Positions 23,301-35,124 of a stretch of 64,000 nt of DNA are shown piece by piece (positions within the stretch are counted from its first letter, which is position 1; each line of letters begins with the position of its first letter). This DNA is from Lichenostomus cassidix (lineage: Eukaryota > Chordata > Aves > Passeriformes > Meliphagidae): NCBI GenBank assembly GCA_008360975.2, contig CM039182.1:61664016-61728015 (forward strand). The letters are read 5' to 3'. Under the pieces are notes generated by a model, which made no database searches, was not told the DNA's origin, and saw only the letters and a program-made list of their open reading frames with translations. A program made the translations under genes and the position numbers.

Positions 23301-26300
23301 TGTTACGTGTGGTGGGTGGGCAATTCACTTTGCTGCTGCTAAGAGGGATTCTTAATTCAGTCAGGACTCTGAGGCAGCTATGAAGAAGCTTAGGCTCTTA
23401 CTCTTGCTATTTGTCTTAAGGTTCCCACTTTCTTTTCCTCCTTACCCTTCTTCTGCCTTATAGTGTCCTGAGTTTGTGGTATGAGTTTACCTTGTCCTGT
23501 GTAGAAACCCAAGATCTGGCAACTAAGAGTATACAGACCAAAGCTTCAACGCATTATGTGGCCGATGAAATGATAAAAATGAATCTGCAGTGTAACTGTT
23601 TTAAATAATCACATGAAGTTAATTTTTGCTCTGTTTGGCTAATCTCGGGAATATGCTTGTGTGTTAGTGTTCATATATTGGGAGCATTTGATGAAACCAG
23701 CGCAGAGAATCTTGAAATTAAAAAAATCAACCACATTACAGTTTTTGCTTGAATCTCTGAGGGTTGCAGTCCTAGTTCAGGTTCTTAAATGGTGTTTTAT
23801 TGGATCAATCCTAAGAAAATTCTTGCAATAGAAGTGAAAATGCTAAGATGTCTTGCTCACAAAATTATTTTTTTCATTGTTGGTGACACTGTTTATTTTT
23901 AATTTAAAAACAAACCTGTTTTTGCCTGTCTCTTCTGATTTGAGTGTTGGAAGGAGTAGTACCCGAGTATTTCATCTTAGAGGAGCTTATAGACATGGAA
24001 GAACTTACTGATTTAGCAAAAGAAGTATTTCCCTCCTTATTTTGTACAAGGCTGTGGGTGTTTGAGAAAAATCTGTGCTTAAATGTTGGTTTATTTCCAT
24101 GGATTCAGACAAAACTGAAGTAGCAGACTTTAGGAAAACAGGGGATCATTGGACAATCTAACCTGATTAATGTATTAGTTATACTGAGTTAGTTATCTGA
24201 GAGTAATAACCTACATTTGGTAAAAGTCTGTCCTTCAGAGATACTTGACTAAATGTATCTTCTGTATTAAAGGCAGTCTAATGTGCAGACATGAGGATGT
24301 GAAGTATTTGCAGTTATTCTTGGAAGTTACCTTTAGTATCTGGTATGGTTGATTGTCTCTTTGTAAGGAAGTCATATTTCTAATTTGCACTGGCATAGTC
24401 TGAATTTTCAGCTGTTGAGTTTTTTGATATTTTTGACAGTAAAGAGCCATTTAGTAGGTGATTCAGTTTCTCTACAGAGGTATTTGGATCTCTCAAGAAT
24501 TCCACCAGTGTAATTTGTAAAGTGTCTATGGTAAAACATCTTGTCTCATGATTTTTCATCTCTTATGTAATTTCTTTGATCAGAGGTGGTGCTTTGTGAC
24601 TACTAAATCTTACAGTGCTTTGAAGTCTCTGTTAGCTCAATTTTTCTTAGATTTAATTCTGTCCTTGTCAGCAGCATCTGTTTGATTCTCTAGATACTTT
24701 TACTTATCTAGTACTATTTAGTACTTATCTAGTACTACTACTCAAAGTACCCCATCTTACTAGAGTTTGAAGTGCTCTTTCTGTACAATGTTTGATTCCC
24801 TTTCATGGAGAGGATCTTCATTACTCAGTGCTTTTCCAGAGATATTTTGAAAGGGTTCCATGGAAGTTCTGGGTAGAGTTTGGTCTGGGTGGGGGTGGTG
24901 AGAGGATACAATGTACAGTGTATGAAGAAATGAGGCTAAGTAATCTCTACAATTGTAGTGGAACCTCTACTCAACTAATTCTAAAGTGATGACAGGCTCA
25001 GCATATTATTTGGAGCTGTAAATTAATTGTATGACTAACTACTGTGGAGAGCAGCTGTTGTCTTCCACTCTTTTTGGACTGTGAGTCCCAAGTCTTTTTT
25101 TGATACACCATGAAAAAATACCTCATTTAAACAGTTGAGTCTCCTCTCTTGTTGTGCCTAGGGCAGTGTCATATTCACTTTCTCCTGTGAAGGTGGTTCA
25201 AGACACCGGGTTGCATCCTTGCCTGTGTGTGAAACTGTAGAATGTTTGTGTCCTGACTATTCATCTACCAATGACAGCAGTCCGGCAGAGCTTAGGATGA
25301 GTACTTATAAAGTGGAATTCTCAAATGGAGTAATGAAAAACAAAAGCATAATAGGAGTTCACCAGTACATGTATGTGTTGTGGATGCCTGCATTTATGCT
25401 TTTACTTTCATAAAAAGTAAAAAACACAAGTTAAAATCTTGTGTAAGTGACGTGGTGGGTAGTACAGGATATTGTAGAGCTAGTTAAGAATTAGCAAGAT
25501 AGAGAATTTTTGTGTGCTTTTAAGTGTTGTCAGGTAAACATGTTTTTTAAAAGAAATAAGTTGTATTAGAGCTATTACTGATAAAGGTTTGTGTGTCTGT
25601 GTACAAGTGCTTTGTTTGTATGAAGAGCTGATATTTATGAAGTGGTTCTTTGAAATAGAGGAATGTAATTTACTGAGAGCTAAACTTAGTCTTGTGTGTA
25701 AGTGATATTGTAGAAGTAACTAGCTGAATAGCAATAACTTTTAGAAATACAACAGTAGCAATAATTTGTCAATGGTCAAAGTAATCTCTATGCTTGGTAA
25801 TGTGTTTTCTAAGTTAGATCCTTTAGTGGCATATGTGATGTCATATGTTCACAGTCTGAAATACTGTTTTGCTGAGGAGAAACATTGGACAGTTTAAGTA
25901 GGCACCTTTTCTTTTACTCTGTGTGTGTCCTGCTGAAGGTCTAAATGTATTTGCATGATCTGACCAGCCTTGCCCTTTTCCTTAGTGCTAAATTTACATA
26001 TATTGTTAAGAGCAGTCGAGGTTCAGCCGTGCAGTTGCTCATAAAGCCTGTGAAAGAATTTAATTTTCTTTAGGTAAAGATGGGTTTAACTGTAGATAGA
26101 GTTGTTAGCTTTGCTTGTTTTGCAGTGGTCCCTTGTCATTTGCCTACTCTATTATATGCTAGGGAAAATGGATGGCTGGCATTTACTTCAGCATCACATG
26201 TGCAGAAATATACCCCAAGCAGATCTCTGAAGATAATTGCCTTGGCTCTGGATCCTACAGATAGCTGTGCAGGAATCTTAAGGGGAGCTTTAAGAACTGT

Positions 26301-27630
26301 CTAAAGCATTGCATTTTATTAGGAGGATGTTTCATTTCTCTGTCTGTTTATCTTTCCCTAAGCTTGAATATTTGTGCAAAAATGTGGGAAAGATTCCATC
26401 TGCTGTACTTTGTCTGTGCTGTTTTTTATTTTTTATTTGGCATAAATAATTACAGACAGAAAACAAATGAGAATTTCCTTTCTTTGCAATTTTGTAGAAG
26501 TTTTATAACAAGGGGAAGGTGGATCAAGTACTAAAATAAACCAAATGCAGTCAGACAAATTCAAATGCCTTGCACAGTTTCATAATTCATTATGAATTCA
26601 ATTAACTCATAAAAATGATATTTCCCGTGCTAATTGAAAAGTTGCTTTCTTTTTTGCTCTAATTGGCTGGAAGGTCTTAAGAAATTTTGGAAGGCAACTA
26701 TTTGTGGAGCACTGGATAAGTTTTACCAAGAGTGCATAAACAGATTCTGATAAAAATTGCATCCTAAGCACTTGCTTGCTTACCAACACTTGATGTTCAG
26801 GAAAGAGAAGCAGGAGAATGCAAAGTAAAAACAGGTAACACTTAACATATAAAACTAGTCATCTGGGGCATATGGTATAAAGGGTTAAGAAACTGGGGAG
26901 GGATCAGGGTTAAGATTGAGAACCTGAGCAGATAGTGCATTGTAGGTCATAGGAGCCTGAGGAATTTACACTGCAGAGTTTGGATGTTAGCTAGATGATG
27001 GACTTGATACTCAGTGTAAACATAACTTTGGGGTCTTGTGTCGTCGTGCCGTCCTTGTGGGTTGCACTGGAGCTAGGCATTACAGCTGGGAAATAGGGCT
27101 GGGCCCGTGCAAAGGTGAGTGTTACAGGAAAGAGTAGATGCTAGTGTAGTACCATTATTGCATTGCAACTGTGCCGTCGTGCTGTTGAATCCTCCCTGCA
27201 AACTCATCAATCGCAGTCAGAAATCTGCTTGATTCTTGAATGATTCTGCTGTGACTCAGATTCTGCTGCGTAAAATGTGTGAATTGAAAGTTTCCCTTAG
27301 TTCACACTAGACTTTTGACCTCATTTTAGCCAATTCTTGGTTGATAAATATTCTAAGGAACAGTTTTAAAATACACTGTCTTTTCCATTAACATGGATGT
27401 ATCTGAGGCTATAATAATGCTGTAGTCTTCTAGTCTGTTGTTCTGTCGTAGAACATATTCATTTCCATGGCAGTTAATGTTGTGAGATGACTTCCATTAA
27501 AACTGTTTTTCTAACACTGTTTAAAACTTGTTGCAAATGAAAGCAATTAGAGGTGAGCTAGACAAAGCAGATGAGAAAGTACATGGTATAGCCCAAAAAG
27601 ACAGACATTCCAATTTTTGTATCCTGATTT

Positions 27631-27712
27631 TATATATATGTACATATATATATATATATACACACACACCCCTTTTTCTTTTTTTTTTCTTTCTTTTTTT
27701 TTTTTTTTTTTT
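27631..27712 (+). repeat. Compound TA/CA microsatellite plus poly(T)
   Basis: An alternating TA run with ATG/TAC interruptions (27631-27660) passes into CACACACA (27661-27668) and then a T-rich tract to 27712. This is a simple-sequence tract in intron 1. The T-rich part could be the reverse-strand tail of a retroposed sequence, but none is recognisable beside it. Confidence 0.88.
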
Positions 27713-30700
27713 GAGAAAAGCATTTTTTTGGTGTGGAGATCCTAAAGTGGTTTAATAGATTTGCAGCTAGTGAGACTGTATTAATGTATTTATATTTCCT
27801 TTATCGAGTCAGAAAATGTTTGTTCTTCAGAGTATTCATTACACTCAAATGTGCCTGCTTTATGTGACCTTAATAATTAAAGTAGTGTAGAGTATGAGTC
27901 CCAGGGTCCTCATGATGTTCTGAATACTGGCAGCAGAGCAGACATGTTTCTTCATCCCTCTCCTTTGGTTTCCCTATCTGTGGCATGGCACTGATGAGGC
28001 AATAAGCCTCATCTTTCTGCTGAGGCAATAAGCCATGAATTAGTTCTCAGGGACAGGGCAGGGAAGGTGCTGTGCTGAATTGTAACCTAGTAGGGTATGC
28101 GCATATTCAGATAATTGCATAAGCTTCTGAGATTGTTGGAAAAAATACTCTGGGTTTTAGTAAGTCTTCAAATCTTCCTTGCTACTCAGAGATGGATGAC
28201 ATCTAAGAGCAATTCCCAGAAATCTAAATCAAAGCCATACCAGAATTCCTGCAATTTGTTGGCATCTGGGGAGGGTGTGGATGAGTGAAAGAGTAAATTA
28301 ATGAAAATGCTTCAGTAGAGTTGGCAGGTGGTCAGTACTGAGATTTTGGGTATTCACACAGCTATAGAAAATTGACAACTGAAACTCACAGAAATAGTAA
28401 CTTCTTGTCCCATGTCTTATGGAAGAATCCAGGCTAATAAGTGACTTTATCTGGTGGAAGTCTCCCAGCTGTCTGTCTGCAGATGAGTATATATTGTAGT
28501 CTCTGGCTGAAAGGAAGCTTGGTGGTATTACAAAACTTTTTCTAATGGGTTAGGCATGTGCTGAAAATACATCAGATCTGCACTTTCAGTCTATTTAGCA
28601 TAAGATAGTCGTGATGTCAGTGACTAACATCACTTAACATGAGTTAGTTTGATCCCTGGCTTAATCCCTGTATAATGTGCTGTCTTATTTACCTACTGCA
28701 GAGTAAGGGAAGGGAAAAGAACTGTTTTTTCATGTTACTAAAGGACACAGACTGTAGCAGTTCATAACACTACACCTAACTGTCTAAGTATTTTGTGGGT
28801 TTCTGAAACTCCTTTTTAGGGGGGGGATAGTTGCTCTTTTACAAACGTCCTAAACTCTATCAGTCTGCTTATACCTCTTTCTTATCTGGCTGCTTTTGGT
28901 GATGAGGACCTGCTTGGTTGGAGCAAGCAGTATTTGGAGAGGATGGTATTGGTGGGTAGTCCTTCTTTCTGCTGGCTCTGGAAATTGGTATTATCTAATT
29001 GTGTACATATTAGACTTTTTGGATGGTGATGAAAGGCATTTCTTTGGTCAGCTGTAATTGTTGGAGTCAGCATCTACACAGCTCATGCTTTTGAAAAGTG
29101 ACTTAATTTTTACTGAATTTTATATTTGGTATTCTAAAGTAATCACTTTCTTTTGTCTCTTTCACCTGTACATCTTGCTATGGCCCCGCCCCAAATTGTT
29201 GCTAATCTTTACTTCTAGCAGAATCTATTAAGCACCTTTTGATCCCTTTGTCCAGGGAAAAAGGGTAAGGAAGATTCAAAATGACATTTGATCTTGAATT
29301 TTTGTCAAACAGGGTATTCTTTATTTCTGTTTGAGAGATCTTTTCTTCAACATGACGTCATCTCCTTCCTTATCTCTAATCAATAGAAAAAGTTAAAGGA
29401 GCTGACCCCATTAAAAGTCTGCTTTCATATCCTGTGTTGTGCAGTTCTTTACCTTCTAATTATAGTATGTTAATAAATATAGTTCTGTTTGTACTGTGTT
29501 GTCTGTAGTGTTAAGAAAAATTTAAATTGAGACTAGGTAATTTTTTCATAAATCCAGGTAGCTTCTTTTTAATATATTTCATGCTATTATATAGGATTTT
29601 AACAAGTAAACTGTAATTATGATTCAGGCAGGAGTGTCCATGATAAAATTTGGCAACCACTGCAGAGCCCTAGTTTTAATCTCTCCTTAACTTTCCACTT
29701 TAGATGGCAAGGATTTATTTGAAATGAGTCTGTTTTGCATACCTGATTTCACCATTCAAAACTAAAGCCTTTTCTGTAGTGTGTCTGTTCCCCTGATCCA
29801 GAACTACTCAAAACACCCCAGTACAAAGTTTGTTTATGGAAGTGTGAGAGAAATAAGTCTGGAACTATCTTTCTAAAGGCCAAATATATTCCTTGGAGAT
29901 TTTTCCTATAACAGGTTTATGAAGTTTTAATTTATTAGCCACTGAAACTAAGTAAAAAATACTTTCAATTGATACAGCTATCATATTAATTACTGTGTAA
30001 AACAGTAAAACATGATTTTGCTGTGCTGTGCAAAGTTGAGTTATGGTTATAGGCAACAAAGCATTAAGCAAAATTGGCCAGCAAGGCACTGACACTGGCT
30101 AAAGAAAGGTTTTGTTCAGGAGATACTTAAAAATTGTAGGCATGTGGTTATATTTTCCCATTTCAGGTGAGACAGAGCGGCACAGATGTTTTCTTGTTTA
30201 TAGCTTGTGAACGATGCTATTGTTGTATCTTTTAAAGATATTCACACCAAGTATAGCTTCTTAAGAAAATTGGTAAGAGCAAGAAGGAGCTATCCCTGCA
30301 AATCTCTTGGAAAATTTGCCACAAGATTATAAAATGATGCAAACTGTACATACCTTACCATGGCAAATCTCTACCTTCTTCTGTCCTGTTACTTGCATAT
30401 GAAGATAACTTTCGTTTTTGATATCCTACAGAGACTTTGTTTTTTGCTGATCTGTATTCTCTTTTTCTAGCCAGTTAATATTAGGCTGGAAAATTTCTGG
30501 CTTTATATTCCAGTTCCAGTTGATTTGAATAGATACAAGCTTGAAAGAGACTTCTGCTTTTGGAAGTCAAGCTTCCATGAACATGGAGGTACATCATAGA
30601 CCTTCATGATCGTATTTTTAATGAAATACTCTTCTGTATACATTGTGTCAGCAGTATTTTTGTTTTCTTCATATGTTCTGTTACTATTGTTTTGGTAGCA

Positions 30701-32582
30701 AAAGAATGTGTCCTGATGAAACAGAAGATTTGATCTAGATACGTTTTGATAAAAATGTGTGCATTGATGATGTAGTAGCTTACAATTTACTGTGCATGTT
30801 TTTTGTTTTGGAGTTTCAGTCTTGGGGTGCTTTCAGTTAAGTTTTTTGAGGTAAAATTCCTCCTCTTTGGACGGTAGGCAGGATGCAAAGGAAATAGAAA
30901 TGGGAATTGGTTACTTTTTAAACTTCTTAATGACTAGACATTTTCAACCTCTTTTTCCCTCACTGTGCTTCTCTTTTCATTTCATGTGTGCGCATGGAAT
31001 TCTTTGGCTACAATTAGTAAATTTCTGTCATATAAACTTTAATTTAGCATTTTGGTTTGTTGGCCAAAACTTGTGCTGTGTAAACAAAACAGAAGGATCC
31101 CCTGGCTTAAGATATAACAAGGGGTTTAAGCATTTACTTGAGTGTTTTCAAAATAGGCAGTAGTGCTTTGGCCATGCTGTGTTTGCTCAAGTGTGAAGGA
31201 CAAAGGTCCTTTTAGTACATTTTTTTAATTAAAAGATTGTTCCTAATAAAAAAGCTTAGTAATAACTGCTGCATAGCAAATAGCTGTGGTTAGTTGTGTT
31301 ACAGTGTGCAGGAGCAGGTATGTTGTGGTTGTTCAAGTGACAGAGTTTAAACAATATAGAAAGAGGTAGAATTTTAAAATTCCTTCCCTTGCTGAGGCAT
31401 TTGTATTGATGTACCGTATATAAGAACTTCCTATCTGATGCGGAAATAAAGCCTTAACTAGAAATACCTACCAATCTCTGCATGTGTTAATCCCATCCCA
31501 TGTACAGCTGGGACTTTAGAAGAAAGGCCAGGTAAGTATGATGGGCTTTACAGCTCTTATCTGGCATTTGCCAGACTTCTGGTACCTGAAGCATCTCTTC
31601 ATGGGTTAACCTTTGTAGCTGCACCACCGATGTGACTGTGGCAACAGACTGTATGCACCTGATGGGGTACACAGACAGTGTACCCTGTAGCAAGGTTTTT
31701 CAGTGCCTCTTCTGCCATGCCAGGAGTGCATGGGCAGAAGGCAAAGGCTTCTGTGACATGCTTCTGGCACTTTAGGGTATTTTTTTTTTTTATGAGGACA
31801 CCTGAAAACAGTATTCTCCGTTTAAGGTTTCATTTAAAAGGCAAAACTGTCCTGTATGTACTTGGAGTAATCTGAAAGTTCTTGTCTGCAGTAATGACAT
31901 CCCTTCTCAGTATTCCTGTGTCATGGATGCGTTCATTCCAAGTGAATTCCACATCTGCAGTTCTTTGGATATAAACTTGAGAAATGAATGGTCTTGATAA
32001 CATGAGAGACTTGATAACAATGGTCCTGATAACAAGAGACTATGTCTTGTCATTATTAGCCCTTACATAATATAACATAAAGGTTCTAACATAAATATTT
32101 TTGCTGTGCTTCAAAAAAATTTAATTTTTCAGTAAAAAAAAATTTTAAAGCCAAAGTCCAGAAAATAAAGGGATGTTTATTTTTCTTCAGAAATACAAGT
32201 GGATAGTAGTGCCTACAATGTAAAGGGCATAATTGTATTCAGTGAGTGTGGTGATTGCCATTTAAGAAAAAAGAAGGAATCAAATATGAAGTGTTCTTTT
32301 GTCGGCTGATGTAATGATGGCGTAACTAGTTTTGTGTCTCTGGTTTCTTGCCCTGCCTTTTTTTTCTTCTAAATATACTAGAACTTTTTCCTAAATGGGC
32401 AGAGAGTTACACAGTTCTGTTTTTAGACTGGCGTTTGATGGTAGAGGGCTGTGAGTTCATATTAACTTTATAGATAATTTATTCTTTGTATGTTGTGACA
32501 TGGACTGTAGCATGTAGATTGACAGAAGGTCATCTAGTGCAAATTAATATAATAAGTTTACCCTCCTTTTCTTTGTAGCACA

Positions 32583-32830
32583 ATGGCTGACAAATCTTCC
32601 AAGCCAGCAAAACGATTATCCTCTGAATCAAACTCTGTTGAGGGAGCTACAGCAGGAGAACTAAGTGCTCTGGAAGAGGCCTTTAGAAAATTTGCAGTCC
32701 ATGGTGATACAAGAGCCACAGGAAAAGAAATGCATGGGAAGAACTGGTCAAAGCTATGTAAGGACTGTCATGTGATAGATGGGAAGAATGTGACAACCAC
32801 AGATGTTGACATTGTCTTCAGTAAAATCAA
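32583..32830 (+). CDS. TPPP: TPPP-family protein, first coding exon
   Basis: This exon starts the tubulin polymerization-promoting protein (p25-alpha), a microtubule-binding and bundling protein of brain, especially oligodendrocytes, in mammals. The ATG at 32583 lies four bases after the acceptor ending at 32578. The exon encodes 82 codons plus two bases, with donor GTAAGT at 32831. A Lys/Ser-rich disordered tail (residues 1-25) leads into the p25-alpha core with [16 protein letters not shown] (28-42), [12 protein letters not shown] (51-62) and [11 protein letters not shown]. His40, His51, Cys59 and Cys62 match the zinc-site residues His61, His72, Cys80 and Cys83 of human TPPP. The tail is about 21 residues shorter than in human and lacks the segment with Thr14 and Ser18, but keeps KRLSSES, equivalent to the Ser32 site. 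TPPP fits better than TPPP3 or mammalian TPPP2, which lack this tail. A bird-specific paralogue remains possible. Confidence 0.93.
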
Positions 32831-34323
32831 GTAAGTTCTTTTTAGCCATAATTTCATTGTCTTCCCCCTCCATGTTTTGTAGATACCATTTAAATTTGCC
32901 TTCTGTTGCTTACAGATGTTGTGAGACTCTGTTAGTCTTTGTCAAAATCAGTATTTTTTGTTCCTTTACAAAATTTTGGTGTTTGGTCTGAAGATACAGC
33001 TTTCAGCTTCTGGCCTGCTCTCTTAAATTCACTTCAGTTTCACAGGTGTTATACTGTACAAAGAGGTATGATGTGATCAGGACAAATGCAGGCTATTCCA
33101 ATAAACTGGACTGCAGTAAGTGTTGTCAATGTTTCTTGAAAGATATATGAATGAAGTCAGGATGTCAGGATTATCTTGCCAAAGCTTGCCCTCAGAGGAC
33201 TGAGGCTAAGGTAGGATATGTGCTAAAAGTCAATATTCTAACAACAATTATGTCCAGCACAATACCAGCTCAAGTTTGAAGTGTAGGGCCATACCAAACT
33301 GATAGTGAATTTGTGATGGTGACCCATGGCTGTGATGAATTAGGCTTGTCTTGGTGGTCTGATCTTATTCTTGTGACCAGAGTAGAACTTAAGTGAAACT
33401 TTCTCCCCAGGTTGAAAACTTAGGCAATCTTAGTCAGAAACCTGTCAAATCTAAGAGAAGATATTAAAGGGGAGATGTTAACAAGGGATTAATGTATTAT
33501 GGCATGTTCTGTATGAAGCCTCAAATACTTTTGTTTTGCTTCGTTTTATGTGTAGAATTGGATTATTTTTACCTTTCTTCTTCCCCTAGCATCTGATATG
33601 ATGGTCTTGCCTTTTCTGCTTATTATTACGACAGGAACTGTTTAAATTGTCTCACACCTCATTGTGTTGAAGGACATTCTTTTTAAAGGGATCCCTTAAT
33701 TGTACTTGTGGCTTGTAGCACTTGGCTTGTGTGCTCAACTGCTGTAGTGTAATGCTCGGAGAACATGCAGACTGCATTGCTTACAAGGTAGTTGGAAAAT
33801 CTTGCTACAAGCACTGACTCTTTAGAGTGCGTCAAAGTGGAGAAAGGCAGAGAAAAAAAGACCTTTAATCTTGAAAGTTGCTAATACCACATACATAGTT
33901 ACAATGACCTTATTTATTTGATTGATTTCTTTCTTTGTTTCTTTTCTCCTCGTGGATTGTATCTAGATAATTGAAAATACTACATATGCACACGCCCACC
34001 CTCTTGGCCTTGTGTCAGTCCTTACTCATATTTTCTTGAAAGTTTTGTTGCTGGATTTATATATAGTCTTAGAGAACTGGCTTATTTGAAATGGATATTT
34101 AGGCTGTAGGGTTTTGTTTCTTTCCTGATCTGTGATACTTTCGAATTTTCTTTTTTATCAGCTAAAAATTTATTATTTCCTGTAGATAGATACAATTTTA
34201 GTGCTTTCTTAACTTTCTCATATGAGTTTCTGGGCTCTTTCTTTAATGATATGACAACCCCATGATATGTCATAAACAGATATGCAGAATTAGCAGATAC
34301 AAAGAAGTATCAGTTTTGGTGAC

Positions 34324-34515
34324 TGTTGGGGCAGAAGGAATCTATTCCTGTACCTCAGGAGTGAGTTGTGAGGTGGTGGGTACCTGAGGCTCCTGGGGAA
34401 TGTCAGCATATCCCCTTGCTGACATTCCCAGCTCAGCTTGGGGGATCTTGTCTCTGTCAGGGAGGGCTAGCTCAGCAGTTTCTCTGACCTTGCCCCTGTG
34501 ACTGCTGTTAAGTGT
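34324..34515. other. Unassigned sequence beside the LTR, with a hairpin
   Basis: This 190-bp piece adjoins the minus-strand LTR and begins TGTTGGGGCAGAAGG. It contains a perfect 13-bp inverted repeat (arms 34396-34408 and 34417-34429). It could be the start of retroviral internal sequence, a variant LTR end or an unrelated repeat; I cannot decide. Confidence 0.35.
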
Positions 34516-35124
34516 TGTCATTTCTCTCGGAAGAGGCCCAGCCAGCAGCCAAGCCCCGTACAGCCACTTGCTCACTCCCCCACCAGCAGGACTGGGGAGA
34601 GAATTTAAAGAGTAAAAGCTAGAAAACTCATGGGTCGAGGTAAAGACAGTTTAATAGGAAAAGCAAAAGCTGTGCACAAAAGCAAAGCAAAACAAGCAAT
34701 GAATTCACTGCTTCCCATGGGCAGGCAGGTGTTCAGCAATCCCCAGGAGAACAAGGCCCCATCACATGTAACAGTGACTTGGGAGGACAAACACCATCAC
34801 TCCAAATGTCCCCCCCTTCCTCCCTCTTCCCCCCACTTTATACACTGAGCGTGATGCGATGCGGTCTGGAATATCCCTCTGGTCAGCTTGGGGTCACCTC
34901 ACCTGTCCTGGCTGTGTCTCCTCCCAACCTCCCAAGCACCCCCACATTCCCTGTCAGCATGGCAGTACAAAAAGCAGAAAAGGCTTTGGCTCCATGTAAG
35001 CCCTGCTTAGCAATAACAAAAACATCTCTATATTATCAACCCTGTGCTCAGCACAAATCTAAAACACAGCCCCACAATGGCCACTGTGAAGAAAATGAAC
35101 TCCACCCCAGCCAAAACCAGCACA
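34516..35124 (-). mobile_element. Minus-strand avian ERV LTR in intron 2
   Basis: The + strand reads as the reverse complement of the same LTR family as the copy at 41.3-41.9 kb. Shared landmarks in the same order are CTCCCCCACCAGCAGGA, AAACTCATGGGT, CAGTTTAATAGGAAAAGCAA, CCCATGGGCAGGCAG and a final CAGCCAAAACCAGCACA. On the minus strand TATAAAG lies near 34836-34842. The left end is unclear: a TGTCA at 34516 is a candidate, and unplaced sequence continues to about 34324. I found no target duplication. An open frame of 123 codons at 34779-35150 falls within the LTR and is not a gene. Confidence 0.8.

Larger units (their letters stand above)
19616..32578 (+). other. TPPP: Predicted intron 1 of the TPPP-family gene
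   Basis: Donor GTGAGT at 19616-19621; acceptor is a pyrimidine-rich run (ACCCTCCTTTTCTTTGTAG) ending at 32578. Beyond the CpG island the interior is AT-rich and holds simple-sequence tracts at about 20.3 and 27.6-27.7 kb, a small hairpin near 22.5 kb and short local duplications at about 24.7, 28.0 and 32.0 kb. I recognised no full LINE or LTR copy and no other exon. Confidence 0.55.

Noticed and set aside
27022..27120. A possible extra exon ending in AAAG|GTGAGT near 27115
   Set aside because: The donor-like GTGAGT is isolated; there is no recognisable coding sequence or family motif before it.
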